Counted from the first letter of the stretch, positions 1-11,991 are shown. The stretch: DNA of 64,000 nt from Erythrocercus mccallii (GCA_013397435.1 VZRG01000728.1:281524-345523), one strand, 5' to 3'. The notes: a model not told the origin generated them from the sequence alone. Program-made: numbers and translations.

Positions 1-11
1 ATTAGAAGTCC

Positions 12-30
12 CAGTCTGACTAAGACTGGA
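12..30. repeat. Small perfect inverted repeat
   Basis: CCAGTCT at 12-18 is mirrored by AGACTGG at 24-30 with a five-base loop. It lies at the edge of a CpG-dense patch. No function can be assigned. Confidence 0.6.
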
Positions 31-73
31 GGCTATAATTGTCCATGGCTCTATGAGCTCATATCAACTCTAC

Positions 74-180
74 GACGCGCGTGGGATTCGGGGGAGCGGA
101 GCAGAGGCACGCTTTGTTCCACGTGAGGAGTTCAGTTTTGAACTGGAGCTCCTCCTGAACGTGTTCTTATACCCACGTGG
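74..180. promoter_or_regulatory. CpG-dense patch with two E-box palindromes (candidate regulatory patch)
   Basis: About ten CpG dinucleotides fall within roughly 110 bases, in an intron that is otherwise CpG-poor. CACGTG, the binding core for bHLH-zip factors such as USF and MYC/MAX, occurs at 120-125 and 174-179. Between them are short inverted repeats (AGTTCA at 129-134 against TGAACT at 139-144). A regulatory role is inference only. It could also be the edge of a retroelement that continues beyond base 1. Confidence 0.3.
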
Positions 181-1171
181 CCAAGCTAACCTGCTGTCTG
201 TACCACTGGGGCTGGTTCTTGAGATGCTTTAATGCTCTTTTAAAGGGAGATTGCAAAAAGTCTGTGTTCTCTGGGAAGGAAACAGATAAATTCTTCAGCA
301 GAGTTCTGGGGAGGGTTTTGACCAAGGGAAACATCTGTGTGCCATTACATTGATACAGGAGTTTTGGAGCAGAGTTAGAGATGCTGAATTGAAAGAGGCT
401 GGAGAAGTTAGTTTAAAAGAAATAATTACACCTATCTCTAAGTAATGCTTCACCTTAGGAGAGGTAAATGTCTTTCAAATTTGAGATGGAAAGTCAGAGA
501 TGCTGAAGGAGACATGATTTGGATTGACACCAAAATGCTGAGTTAATACTTGCATTGCAGTGGAAGGGTCACAGGGCTTTATAGAAAGGTGAACAGCTTT
601 CCTGGGATACATGCTGAGAACGACTCCAGAACTCCTGTTACCAGATTTCTGCAAAAAGGCAACAAATTCCCATGGGAGAATAAAATCCCTTTCTGCTTCA
701 GTGCACACCCCGCTAAAAGCACTGTCAGGAGGCAGTTTCCAGGTGACACCAGTTAGTAAAATACACAAAATGATCCAGGAGTCTCATGTGAGTGTCAGAA
801 GCTGAGCCCTGGCTGGGGATGCAGCAGACACATCTGTTTTGCAGATGAGCTGTTCAGAGCACAGGAGGAAGCTCACACAGCAGCCTGAAAAGGGCTGTGA
901 TTTCAACCTGCCAGGAGCGTTCAGCACTTTGTGGGGTGACACCAGGCCACATCAAAGTCAGGAGGAAATGATTTGTCTCAGCTCACCCATCCATTTGCAG
1001 CGCGTTGCAGCACGAGCCTCGTTACGTCCCACCGCGAGAAACGACCACGACAGCAAACCAAGGCTGGGATGAACGCCCTCGTTATTCAAACAGCTACGGA
1101 TTGGTGCAGCATCCTTCAGATCTTTATTTCCCGAGCCTGTGTCAGAGCTGTGGGCCTGTGCTGGCACTCAC

Positions 1172-1367
1172 CTGGGCCCCAGAGGGTGATGCACTGCTGC
1201 TCGTGGGTCTGGCAGATGCCGTTGTAGCAGTAGCCATCCACGCCGTGGCACGCGTGCCCGTCGTGCAGGTAAACGTTGGCCGGGCACTGCGGGCTGGCCC
1301 CCGTGCAGAACTCGGGCAGGTCACAGGAATTGCTCGACTCTCTGCAGGAAATCCCCGCTGCTTTGAG
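1172..1367 (-). CDS. ADAM12: ADAM12 exon: disintegrin loop and start of cysteine-rich domain (window exon 11)
   Basis: This 196-bp exon encodes 65 residues plus one base. It begins LKAAGISCRESSNSCDLPEF, continues CTGASPQCPANVYLHDGHAC and HGVDGYCYNGICQTHEQQC and ends ITLWGP. SSNSCDLPEFC is the ADAM12 disintegrin loop, which lacks RGD. NVYLHDGHAC onwards belongs to the cysteine-rich domain that contributes to cell adhesion. This is the exon that most clearly separates ADAM12 from ADAM19. The acceptor is tttgcag and the donor gtgagt, phase 1. The next exon, expected to resume the cysteine-rich domain, is not in bases 1-1171. Confidence 0.96.
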
Positions 1368-2633
1368 CTGCAAAGCAAACAGAAGGTCAAGGGCCGTGCA
1401 GAGGCTGGGGCAGCCGTGCAGCACAGGAACAGGTTTCTGCAATGACCTCTGCGGAGGGCAGGGCAGGGATTACAGAGCTCTGAGTGCACTGATGCTGGGA
1501 GGGTTTGGCAGCAAGGAGGGTCAGACGAAGCTGCACACATGGCTCGCGTGGCTCAAGACAGAAAGCAACCCCAGCCCTGATGTTTGCAGTGTGTCTGAAC
1601 ACAAAAATTCTGGAAGGGAGGGGCTGGAGCACTGGGCAGATCAGAGACCTTTCCATACAGGGCAGCTGATCACAGAACACTGGGCTGTGTTAGGGCTCAG
1701 GAAGCCACCAGTCCACTCGACTGTGGATTCAGATCCCCAACAATTCCCAGGTTGGAAGGGTAAATTGGATGATCTTGAATAGGTCTCCAACCTTAATGAA
1801 TCCATGGAGTTACATTTCCTCATGGAAATGTTGTGATGGGCATCAAGATCTCCCCAAACTTAATTACAAGACTAGTCCATGTAACTGTTTCTGTCCTGTA
1901 CTGATTTCCACGGAAAACTAAATTTTTTTGGAGCTGATAGTGGGATGTGCCAGTCTGAATATTCTCATCTCAACAACAGCCACAAAAGTTGGGTGTGCTC
2001 TGGGAGCAGCCCTGAATTTTAATCATGTTGCCTTTGGTAAAAAGCAAAGGACAAGAAAATTGACTTTGCTAAAAAGCAATTCCTGGCTGTGGGGATCCCT
2101 TGCTGCTCCAAGCTCTTGGGTTGCCACAGACACAATGGCAACTTGCTGGATGCTTTATTAGCCCACGGGCAAGGGAGGGTCTGAGAATTCCAGCAGGTAA
2201 ATGCCTGTGGCAAGTTGGCTTTTATAGAGTGTTAGGAGACCACAACAGCTGATGATCTGCTATTAAAAATACATATGCTGTTGATAGAATTAATAATTTA
2301 AGAGCCTTCCCCAGAATAAGAGGGTTCAGTATTTAATGACTGCTTGCTGTGTAAGAATGAGAAAAATTAAAGCACACAGAAGTTCATGAAAAAGAAGTTC
2401 TGCATGAGCAACTGAAGGGGCCACAAAAAGCACAGAGACAATTTAAAAGATCTCTTGATCAGCTCCTTCAATAATTTAGGTGTTGGGAATTTTTTAATTG
2501 CTCACATGACACGCAAGCGTCTTAATGCTGATCAATACTAATTTACTTGTCCTCCATCCTTGCTGTCTGCACTGAAGCAAGACGTGGAATTCTGCCCTCC
2601 CCAGCCCAAAAAGAGACATTTCCCGTGGTTCAC
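1368..2633 (-). other. Intron between window exons 10 and 11
   Basis: The intron is 1266 bp of unique sequence. I see no repeat or additional exon in it. Confidence 0.85.
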
Positions 2634-2723
2634 CTGGCAGTCCTCGCAGCAGAGCCCATGTGCACACACTGCTCCCGGGTTCAAGGCACAGGTGGTTGCG
2701 TTACAGCACCGGTTTGTACATTC
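2634..2723 (-). CDS. ADAM12: ADAM12 disintegrin-domain exon (window exon 10)
   Basis: This 90-bp exon (30 codons, phase 0 at both ends) encodes ECTNRCCNATTCALNPGAVC and AHGLCCEDCQ. It carries eight cysteines of the disintegrin fold and the conserved NAT glycosylation sequon. Human ADAM12 has ECMNRCCNATTC and AVCAHGLCCEDCQ, from memory. The acceptor is tccag. The donor, gtgaac, is weaker than consensus at +5 and +6. Skipping this exon would keep the reading frame but destroy the disintegrin fold. Confidence 0.95.
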
Positions 2724-4879
2724 CTGGATGAATTTGGAGAGTAAATTTAGAGCAGACAACGTTCAGTCACAACGAGCTGTAAATCAAGAGGCTGCCTATA
2801 GCTCTGCCAAGAAAAGCTGGGCATGAAATCATGAATTATGCATGAAATTCGACAAGCTGATCCAAACTGCCTTGTCTGCCCTCGGATTCAACAAGCCCAG
2901 GAAGTGTAGTAAAACCAGAGAGGCTGCTGAGGAGGGCTGGTTTATTCCAGCTATGGATCTAATCCCAAATATCACAAACAACCCAAGCATGCTGACACCA
3001 AGCCTGATAGAGCACCGGGGTGTTTTATTTCCACAGGAACCAGTGGAATGATTCCACTGCCTCCAGAGAGGATCCAGGAGCTCGCTGCAGTTGCTGAGCA
3101 TCACGACTACAGCTCTATTTTGTGATAGCTGCTGGCCGGGCTCCTGTTTGGATGGAGGCTGGGGCTGCCACAGAGGAAGACAACGACACGATTCCATGTA
3201 ATCCCTTATCAGAGTACACCAGTAATAGAGCTCTGAGATATGGAATGAGCATGAATTGCAGCCTCACTCGCTGATACGTCCCAATTTCACACTTGTGGAT
3301 TAGATGGTGCCGTGTGTGGGCTCCTGCAAAGTTTATTGTCAGCAGAACGAGCTTGTAAGGAGCCTCAGAAAAGAATGGATTTGTTTTTTCCAAGATAATG
3401 CCCACAAGCTGCAAGTTACACCAGCTGAGCTGGAATCTCATCTCTCTCACAGAAAGAGCAGCAGATAAAATTGCTCTTCAGCTGTGTTAAGTCTGTTTGA
3501 CTTAGCAAGGGATCACTAACAATGGAGGGAACGCAGGAAGCATGAGTGGGTTAAAGTGATGTTCACAGCCTCTTGTTACTTCACTGGCTTCTGAAAGCTC
3601 CCCAACTGGAAGGCAGGGCTAGCGCTGACTCACCAGCAAAAACCAGAAGGATTCTCAGCATTTCACTGTTTTATAGGTAATATCTTCCTGAAGATACAAA
3701 GCCAACTGTGCTCTGAAACAGAAGAACAACTTCCTGCTCCTATTTTTGATCACTGGAAGGCAGCAGGCTACGGAAATATTCCTGTGCAGCTGCTGCATGT
3801 CTGAAGTAACATTCCTCTGCCACGTTCTATAAATTCTCCTCCAAAACAATCTGAGATAAGCAGAGCAGAGTGTCAGCCCCATTAAGGTCCTTGTGAAACA
3901 GTCAGCTGCAATACCCCATCCTCTGGCCCCAGTGCAGCATTCACCATTCCCCAGGCAGGCTGGGATAAAGCCACAGCTCCTGGAGTGGTGTTTCAGCAGC
4001 CTCTGAAATTTCCAATTGCTATCTCACTTATTGCTCATTGCAGGGAATGAGCTTGGTAAATAGTTTTTGTGCCCGGGCTATCAAATTGTCAGGAATGATT
4101 TTAATGTAAACAAGCAAAAAAACCAAGAAAGGTTCACCAGGCTTTTGGAGGATGGAGGTTGCCACCTGAAATTACCGCTGTGCTGGAGTTTGTTGTCATT
4201 ATTGTTATTAGTTATTATCGATAACATCAGCAATGATGGGAGGAGGTTTCTCACTGTGGCTCTCCTGGCTCTTCAGAGGAACCGGAGCAGCCCAACCCCA
4301 GAACAATTCCAGCACCACCTCTGTGATGTCAGGCTCTCTCCTGTGAACAGGGCACTTGGTTTTCACCCTTTCTTTTCTAAGAACACGAGACAGACCCCAC
4401 TGGGTCAGCCCATAACTCCTCTGTCTCGGTGTCCCCCTGAGAGCAGCCAGCACAAGATGTTTAAGGGCACTGACACCTTCCCAGTCTCCTGCCATTCCCT
4501 TGGCTTTCCCGTGGCTCCACAGGATTTTTAGCACCTCTAAGAGAGTAAAGGAACTCACAGGTAACCAACACAGTCAGAGGAGCTGCTCCTTCTGCTTGTT
4601 TGCAAGCTGCCATTTTCTAACTTCATCTGCTCATTTCTCATGGGGGACAATCTCTCCTCACTCACTCCTTCCATTCCCCTCACGATTTTATCAGCTTATG
4701 TTGCACTTTCCTTCATTTTCTTCTTTTCCAGCCAGAGCCCTTTCGAAACTTTGAACCACCTTATTGCTTTTCTCTCAATCTTTTTTCACTCTGCTTTATC
4801 CTCCCTGGGATCAGGGAGGGGTAAGGAAAACCTGCACAAGCAGTTTCAGGCGCAGCAGATTTATAGAGGTCTGCTGGTG

Positions 4880-5660
4880 CTTTGTTTTGTTTTCCTATTT
4901 CTCCCCTAGTACTTTCTAACAGCCTATTTACCTTTTAGACCACTCCTGAGCACTGGGGCTGACATTTTCATGAGACTATTTATTGCAATATGAAGTCTTG
5001 TTCCTCCTTGGTCAGAGTCAGCTCAGAGTCCATCATCTTCTTTGTGTTTTTGCGATGTGCATCACTCCTCAGTGGGTCCCATTTCTCATCTTAATGCCTG
5101 TTGCAGCTGCCTCAGAAGGTTTCTCTGCAGTCCTTCACAGTCAGTTTTCATCCCCAGCAGCCTAACTAATATCATCAGCAAATTAAAGACTATTCCTCTT
5201 CCCAGGCTGTTTATGAAAACGCTGAGTTGTGTAGTGCCCAGGACACCTCTCATGGATACAGCACAGCAGATCTCCTTCCACCACATGAAATGGATGATTT
5301 ACACCTGGTTATATTTCTCATCTTTTAACCCAACTTTTGCCCATGCAGTTTTCTCTCCTTTTACAGCTCCTCAATGTCCCAGAGAAGCTTTGGTGAAAGG
5401 TTTGGTCCAAAGCCTCTCTGAACTCCTCACAGGCTGTAGCGACAGCCCTGTCCCTTCCCATCCACTTGCTAAAGCCCTTCAGAGCACTGTGATGGATTCC
5501 TAAGGCAAGATTTTGTAAGGCAAGATTTTGTAAGACAAGAGTTCCTGGCACAAAAGCCGTGTTGACTCGTCCCTGGCATGTCACAGCTGTTTGGGCACTC
5601 GCTCCTAATTACATTTGGAAGTAATTTGTCTGACTTCTGAGTTAGCAGTTTGTAGTTTTC
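4880..5660 (-). mobile_element. Ancient degraded CR1-like LINE relic
   Basis: Read on the minus strand, phrases around 5380-5480 resemble the CR1 reverse-transcriptase region. A conceptual fragment EEFREALDQTFHQ recalls the family's DFSKAFDTV motif. The surrounding plus-strand text, aagcctctctgaactcctc and later gccgtgttgactcg, recalls old bird and reptile CR1 copies. The reading frame is broken throughout. This is recognition from memory, and boundaries are approximate. Confidence 0.45.
5502..5540. repeat. Short tandem repeat of about 17 bp
   Basis: The unit aaggcaagattttgt occurs twice and a third, partial copy (aagacaag) follows. It lies inside the old CR1-like relic. Confidence 0.7.
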
Positions 5661-5830
5661 TGCTCCTCCTTGCAGCTGGTTGTAAAAGACGTATTTTCAT
5701 CTGTTGAGGACTTTACTTCTCTTCATTCTTTTATCTTTCTATCTATAATCTACATTAACCCTCCTTCCACAGACACTGCAGCACATCAGGCACTTTTGGT
5801 CATATGATCTGAAATGGTTAGGATCATTAA

Positions 5831-6008
5831 AATCATAGAATGGTTTGGGTTTGAAGAGACCAAAAATCATCCAGTTCCTTCCCCTGCCATGGGCAGGGAC
5901 ACTTTCCATTGTCCCAGGTTGCTGCAAGCCCTGTCCAACCTGCCCTTGGACACTTCCAGGCACCCAGGGGCCTCCCCACCCTCACGGAAGATTTTACTCC
6001 TAATATCG
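5831..6008 (-). mobile_element. CR1 LINE 3' fragment
   Basis: The plus strand begins aatcatagaatggtttgggt and continues through catccagttcc, gccatgggcagggacac and tgtccaacctgcccttggac. This is the reverse complement of the avian CR1 3' end. The element is 5'-truncated, as is typical. Confidence 0.85.
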
Positions 6009-6884
6009 CTCATTCTTGGGATACTGCAACACTATGGACAGAACTCAGCCGGTATAAATGACTGGGCAGTGAATTAGTAACTAATCACACAGGTTTGCTG
6101 GAACCACTCAGATCAGAGCAGTAAATCCCGAGTAAATTTAACTGCACCAAAGCTGCAGTTTTTCCAATGTAACTAAAAAGGCAAAAAGACAGAAAGAAGA
6201 GGCAAATCAAGGCAGCACTTGCTGACATTAAGTGGCTTTGATTTGAAAAGGTATCACTAACGTTCAGAAATGAAAACAAGAAAGATAACTGGGTTAGAAA
6301 GACATTTGCAAGCTGCTTGCACTCTATTGGCTTCAAACAAGGAGATAAGGCTGCTTCCTCCAACCTTGTTACCCTCAAGAGTGAGTGAACTGTCAGGAAA
6401 TCCTCAAGGCTGGGACAAATCCAATACACTCCACAGGCAGGATGCTGCAATCTCTTGCTGCTTTAACTGCCCCCATCCCTTTTGTCTGTAGGTCCTTATT
6501 TATCACAGGAAACAAATCCCTGATCTGCTGCTGCCTTTAATTCAGATAATCAGAGAGAAGTTCAATAAAGCCAATGAGGATGGGATGTAAAAGGGATAAG
6601 GATGCCAGCTCGGATATTATTTGACCCCCAGGTTTTGCTTATCTCCTGCTGATCTGAGGAGTCCTCTGGAACATTCACCAAACTCAATGGAACAATCTTT
6701 GAAGCAGCAGCAATCTGTTTGGGAAGCAGTGAAGGCTATTTCTGTTGGGAGGTAATTGGCTAGAGGGAAAGAAAAATCCTACAGTGAAGCAGGGAAAGGT
6801 CTTGTACCTAAAAACTCAAACTGCAATGAAAAATACCTGGCCAATATTAAATTTTCTATTTATATAGTGTTATATATATGGACA

Positions 6885-7085
6885 GTGAGGCCCTGGCACA
6901 GGGTGCCCAGAGCAGCTGTGGCTGCCCCTGGATCCCTGGCAGTGCCCAAGGCCAGGTTGGACACTGGGGCTTGGAGCAGCCTGGGACAGTGAAAAATGTC
7001 CCTGCCCATGGCTGGGGGATAATGAGATTATCTTTATGGTCCCCTCCAACCCAAACCATTCTGTGGTTGCACAGTTTCTATGGTT
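6885..7085 (+). mobile_element. CR1 LINE 3' fragment
   Basis: The sequence ccctggcacagggtgcccag, ggcagtgcccaaggccagg and tcccctccaacccaaaccat, followed by tctgtggttgcacag, is the sense-strand 3' end of a young avian CR1 subfamily. Confidence 0.88.
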
Positions 7086-7484
7086 ATATTGAAATAAATA
7101 CAAATATATCAGTGGCTTCCCACTGATGGAAACAAACCTTCAACTAAGGCAACGTTCTCTTGAGAAATTCAAGCCAAGTTCTCAAACTTCTTTTGAGTTT
7201 AGCTGATTAGCTAATGCTGAGAGGAACTTCTAGGAACACGAGGTCATGGCCAGACTGCTGGACAAGCCAGAGTTTGCTCTCTAAGGATGAAATGAGCACA
7301 TTCTTAACCCAAGCCCTGCCTGAACTTCAGCAACTCAAATACACTCGAGACTCCCTGCACTTCTGAGGTTTAGGCTGAAGGGATGGAAGCAGGGAAGGGA
7401 GAGTTCCATTTTACACCAAACCAGCCCTCCAGTGTCAAAACCCTGCAGGCAGGGCATGAGCAGTATCTCCCTGAGCTTTCTTAC

Positions 7485-7662
7485 CTCAGGCTCCCCGCAG
7501 TCACACTCCTCTCCATCTTCCACATAGCCATTCCCACACTTCTGGCCACCAAAGGACTCCTTGACTTCAGGCAGGTTAAAGAGACACATTCCCACTCCCT
7601 TCTCCAGGCTGTTTTCCAGGTCCTTTCTACTGCAGCTACTGAAGACCATGGGGAATGGATAG
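7485..7662 (-). CDS. ADAM12: ADAM12 exon: end of protease, start of disintegrin domain (window exon 9)
   Basis: This 178-bp exon completes the split glycine codon and encodes YPFPMVFSSCSRKDLENSLE, KGVGMCLFNLPEVKESFGG and QKCGNGYVEDGEECDCGEPE. The first half is the C-terminal helix of the metalloprotease domain. CGNGYVEDGEECDCGEPE is the standard start of an ADAM disintegrin domain. The acceptor is ctgcag and the donor gtaaga, phase 0. It is separated from the zinc-site exon by the largest complete intron in the window, 18.4 kb. Confidence 0.95.
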
Positions 7663-7837
7663 CTGCAGAAAGACCACATGGAGACAAAAGGAAGGTTGTT
7701 ATGTGAGATGAAAACCTCTCTCTCCTGCCACACTGGTGATGTTTTAGCACATCTGTGCCCTGACCAGAAGATTGTGTTCAGTTTTTATCACACAGAATTG
7801 AGATAGAGCAATTCGCTGTGAAATTGAGCCCAACCCA

Positions 7838-7914
7838 TTAATAATAATAATGATAATAAATAATAATTATTAATAATAATGATAAACAAGAATAATTGTT
7901 ATTAATATTATTTT
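7838..7914. repeat. AT-rich (AAT)n-like simple repeat
   Basis: Imperfect AAT/ATT trinucleotides run for about 77 bp with scattered interruptions (tgataa, caagaa). Confidence 0.8.
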
Positions 7915-8600
7915 TTACTATGAGTAAGGGAATTTGCACTTTTTCACTTCAATTTGTAGCTGCTGTTAAGGACTGGAAGTGTTCACATCTGAAATTCCTT
8001 CTCCCTCTTTTGCATATGGAGTTATAATGCAAATTACGATTGTGAGCCTAAAGAAATGCTGGGTTTGCAAGTAGTATCCTACTTTTGCAGGACTGCAAAA
8101 GATCCTAATCCTTCTTGGAAAATTCAGCCTCAAATGGCAAATTCATTCATCTTGCTCTGCAGAATGGCAAACTTCCTGCTCTTTTCAGGAAAAAAAAGAA
8201 AGAATAAAAGAAAAAAAACCACTTTTATTTGATAAGAGCCTGCTTCTGCAATTCATCAAAGCTGAGCCTGGGAACTGCATGATTAAAGCAAAGACAGTTC
8301 TTATTTTCCATCAGCAGGGCCGTAAGGACACTGAGCTGAAAATGCTCCTGTTTGGAATTCCCACTGCTGAGTGCAGGCACACAACAGCCCCCATTCCTTC
8401 TGCAGAGCACCCAGACTGTGTGAACAGAACACTCCTGTGGACTGCAAATATCAGCAGATAATTGGTGCTTCTCTCAAAGAATTGGGGCTTTTCTCTGGCA
8501 GAACTTAATTCCATTTCTGCTGATGAATGTTTGCAGTTTGCCTCACAGATGAGAGACCAAGTGACGCCTGGTGTCCTGAGGGCTGCTGGGTCTGCTCTGG

Positions 8601-8822
8601 GGATTGGAAAAAACGCCTTGAAGACCATTTCATTCCACCTCCAGGGGCACCTTCCACTATCCCAGGGGCTCCAAGCCCTGTCCAAACCGGCCTTGGACAC
8701 TTCCTGTGGCTGCTCCATCCATCCATCCATCCATCCATCCATCCATCCATCCATCCATCCATCCATCTACCCTGTGCCAGGGCCTCCCCACCTTCACAGG
8801 GAACAATTTTCCCAAATATCTC
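8601..8822 (-). mobile_element. CR1 LINE 3' fragment interrupted by a microsatellite
   Basis: The plus strand reads cacctccaggggcacctt, ccactatcccaggggctcc and ccggccttggacacttcc, then a run of CCAT units, then ccctgtgccagggcctcccc. Both sides are CR1 and collinear, so the CCAT run expanded inside the element. Confidence 0.8.
8715..8767. repeat. (CCAT)n microsatellite
   Basis: There are about thirteen uninterrupted CCAT units inside a minus-strand CR1. Length polymorphism is likely. Confidence 0.95.
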
Positions 8823-11683
8823 ATGTCTACATTAAATTCCATTCAATCTGTGTCACAAACACATTGCGAAACAGCTTCTCCCCTCAGACTTTGTCACTCC
8901 CTGGTCCAGCAGGAACTCAACATTTCAGCAGCTCAGGAGCCCACCTGGCAATCTCCCTTTACTCACTGACTGCTTCGTGTCACCCACGTGTTATTAGGAT
9001 TGTTATCTTTGCAGACAAGCAAGGGAACAGAAACTCTGCCCTGCTGAACTGCAGACTTCCATTAATCTCCTGGTGTTTCTGATATCCTCAAATGAAAAGC
9101 TTGTTTTGGGATTGATGATGCCCGTAGGTCTCGGAAAGGGAAAATTTCTATTAAAAAGAAAGAAATGTTTGGCAACCATAAATGCAATAGAGCTTCCTAT
9201 GCTGACATAAGGAAGTTAATTAGGATCTTCTAGAAGGTTATGGATACATTACAGAACAGAATATATTTTGTGCCTAGTTAAAATTACCTCTTTTACAGTT
9301 TCTTTTGCAATAAAACAGCCAGCTCATTGGAAAAGAACATAAACATGAGTCTGAAGAAGAAAATAATTTTCCAATATCACTATAGGGCTTGTCAAGTTAA
9401 ACTAAACAGTTTTGAGTTTCACTGACATATGACTTCAGAAAGCTAATAGGCATCTCCATGTAATAAGCTGATTGCTGGAAAATATCAAATGTTTCAGCAA
9501 AATGACAGAGTCTAAGATAAATAAAGAAATTTCAGAATAGCAGGAGGCAGGAGCCAGGCTGTTAGCTGGGCCCCAAGGGAGGACAGCGAAGGCACTTGGA
9601 GTAATGGAATAGAGAATAAAAACTCTTGGAAAACTACTGACCATTTTATATTGAAGCAGTTGGAGATGTTCTTAACAGGGCACCACAAACTCCTGTCTTA
9701 CCTTCAGCATGACTGGGAAGAAACCTCACAAAATCCTGTGTACGTGACTGTGAACCAGTGGACGGATGTAAAATCCTGCCAAACAGCAGGAAAACCAAGG
9801 AAACTCAGATACATCTGACTGATAAACCCTGATGAGGGCTTGATCAGACACGGCCCTCCTATCAAAGTTGGAATAAATGAATACTACATCATCCAGGCAA
9901 GATCCTGCTCTTCAGTGGCACAGCTGGGCTTTGGTATCCACCGGGGTGAGACAGGGAGACACAGACCTCACAGGGAATGAGATCCACTCAGGAACACAAT
10001 CAGTGCAGGTTTCCATGTGACACCTCTCGGGCACACCCAGATCACAGGAACAGCTCCCCAATCAAACCTGTCAATGTTCCAGGGCTGCTCCTTTGCACCC
10101 TGGATTCCCAGGACCATGGGCATGGATGTGAGGTGAGTCTGTCCATCAGCAGGAGGGCAGGGTCCTCTCTCTGTGAGAGGTGAAATGGTGTCATTGCTGA
10201 TGAATGAGCTTTATGTTTCCCCCTGAAAAGGAACTTCAAGCTGTTTCCTATTTTGAACTCAGAGATCCATTCATCTCCCGGCTTTTCCTGCTCCTGATGC
10301 CGATTTCCTCAGCTGACATCAGTGCAGCACATGGCACATGATGACATTTCCTCAAATGCTGCTTCTCTACCAAGTAATCCACAAATAAAGCGATAAAAAC
10401 CCAGAAATGAACCCAGCTGGTGGAAACAGAGAAACTTCAGGGTAACCACACCATGCAAGAGAAGATCCCACATCAATTGGTGCCAATTGGAAACTTGATT
10501 GATCTTTAATGTGATACTCTGATACACTACCAGTCTTTTTTTTTTTGACAAATAAAGTTCCATGTAACAGCCACAGAACTTGATTGTTGTGATCTGAGGC
10601 TGTATTTTGTCTGTCTTTGCAATTTTAAAGCTGTTTCATCAGAAGAATGAAATCCCTGGCAGATGGGATGGGAAGGGAAGTCACAGATATCAGATGTCAG
10701 GGGTGCTCAAACCAAAGTTTGAGTGGCTCTGGAGCTTGTGAAAAATGACAAAGGAATGGTGATGTGAAAGGAATTCATCCTCCGAACAAATGCAGGGAAC
10801 TTCCTCCCACTACCCTGTAAAGAGGCTCCTGATCTCACCTGGAAGGAGCTGCCTTAGGGTGGGAGAAGGAAACGAGGGCTCCACAGTAAAGTTGGCCCTT
10901 GACCTATCTCCAAGATTTCAGTGATAACTAAACAGGGATGTTTGTGCTTCCTGTGGTAGCTCAGACGCTTATTCTCAAAAATGCCATGGGAGAACCTTCC
11001 AGAGGTAAAAAATTCATTAGCAATCTTCATACTCCATTCATCTTCACTCAAGACATTTTCTGTTACAGATCCTTTTTTTTTTTTTTTAAGTTGGGAAGAG
11101 AAAGGAAACTTTAGTCCAGCGTAACTCTTATTCTAAAATGCTGTGTCTCATACATTTTTTACACTGTCTGAATCTGTAGATTTAATACACAATGGATCAT
11201 TTTGTCAAACTGCTCTGGCTGTGGGCACGACTCTACAGAGCTCAAATTGTTCCCAGCACTACCATCAGTCTCCTCAGTGGCTTTTACAGCAAGGAAAATC
11301 ACTTCAGTCTTTCTACCCCTCCTGAATCCACAGCATTCCTCGGTGTCTCCTTGGTGCTTAAAAGATGTGTTTAATCCCCAGCAACAAATATCCCAGTTTC
11401 CAACAAAAATAGCTTTGCCTGCTCCTGCAAATAAGACCTTCACAGCAGTCAGAGGATCCCTGGTAATCGATTCCTTGGGAAACAGAGCCTGGCCTTGTCC
11501 CATTCATTTATATTTCAAGCACTCCAGCCCTCCAAATGCCAGGTTCCTTTAGGCAGCTCTGCATTTAGCCTGTATTAGATGGCTCCTTCCATTAACTAAG
11601 TGAAGTGGCATCAGCACTCTGTCAAGTCCCATTTAGGAAGAGAGGATTCTTTGCACCAGCACCTCGTTGCTCAGCACAGCCTC

Positions 11684-11718
11684 CCTCCTCTCCTCTCCTC
11701 TCCTCTCCTCTCCTCTCC
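11684..11718. repeat. (CTCCT)n simple repeat at gap edge
   Basis: At least six CTCCT units run directly into the assembly gap, so the true array is probably longer. Confidence 0.9.
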
Positions 11719-11988
11719 NNNNNNNNNNNNNNNNNNNNNNNNNNNNNNNNNNNNNNNNNNNNNNNNNNNNNNNNNNNNNNNNNNNNNNNNNNNNNNNNNN
11801 NNNNNNNNNNNNNNNNNNNNNNNNNNNNNNNNNNNNNNNNNNNNNNNNNNNNNNNNNNNNNNNNNNNNNNNNNNNNNNNNNNNNNNNNNNNNNNNNNNNN
11901 NNNNNNNNNNNNNNNNNNNNNNNNNNNNNNNNNNNNNNNNNNNNNNNNNNNNNNNNNNNNNNNNNNNNNNNNNNNNNNNNNNNNNNNN
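11719..11988. other. Assembly gap (270 N)
   Basis: All bases are N. Open reading frames running through this stretch have no meaning. The left flank is a CTCCT repeat and the right flank a short CA repeat, so the missing sequence is probably low-complexity. Confidence 0.99.
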
Positions 11989-11991
11989 GTT

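Larger units (their letters stand above)
1..1171 (-). other. ADAM12 intron downstream of window exon 11 (partial)
   Basis: No further ADAM12 exon is recognisable here on the minus strand. The first 190 bases form a CpG-dense patch with two CACGTG palindromes and small inverted repeats. The rest looks like ordinary unique intron. Confidence 0.8.
2724..7484 (-). other. Intron between window exons 9 and 10
   Basis: The intron is 4761 bp. It carries an ancient CR1-like relic at about 4880-5660, a younger minus-strand CR1 at 5831-6008, a plus-strand CR1 at 6885-7085 and a short tandem repeat near 5502-5540. No other exon was found. Confidence 0.85.

Noticed and set aside
1..1171. Possible next cysteine-rich exon of ADAM12
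   Set aside because: No minus-strand frame shows the expected cysteine pattern or a phase-1 acceptor; the exon must lie beyond the window.
1172..1367. Assignment to ADAM19 or another ADAM
   Set aside because: The disintegrin loop SSNSCDLPEFC and VDGYCYNGICQTHEQQC agree with ADAM12 and differ from the ADAM19 sequence I recall.
1276..1782. Plus-strand open frame of 168 codons
   Set aside because: It is the antisense shadow of the ADAM12 exon at 1172-1367 and continues into intron.
8715..8767. Regular repeat that might suggest a CRISPR or satellite array
   Set aside because: It is a four-base microsatellite without spacers; the ATCCT array at 46841-46923 was rejected for the same reason.
8462..9082. 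Plus-strand open frame of 206 codons with repeated histidine-proline-serine-isoleucine
   Set aside because: It is made by a CCAT microsatellite within a CR1 fragment; it is not a gene.
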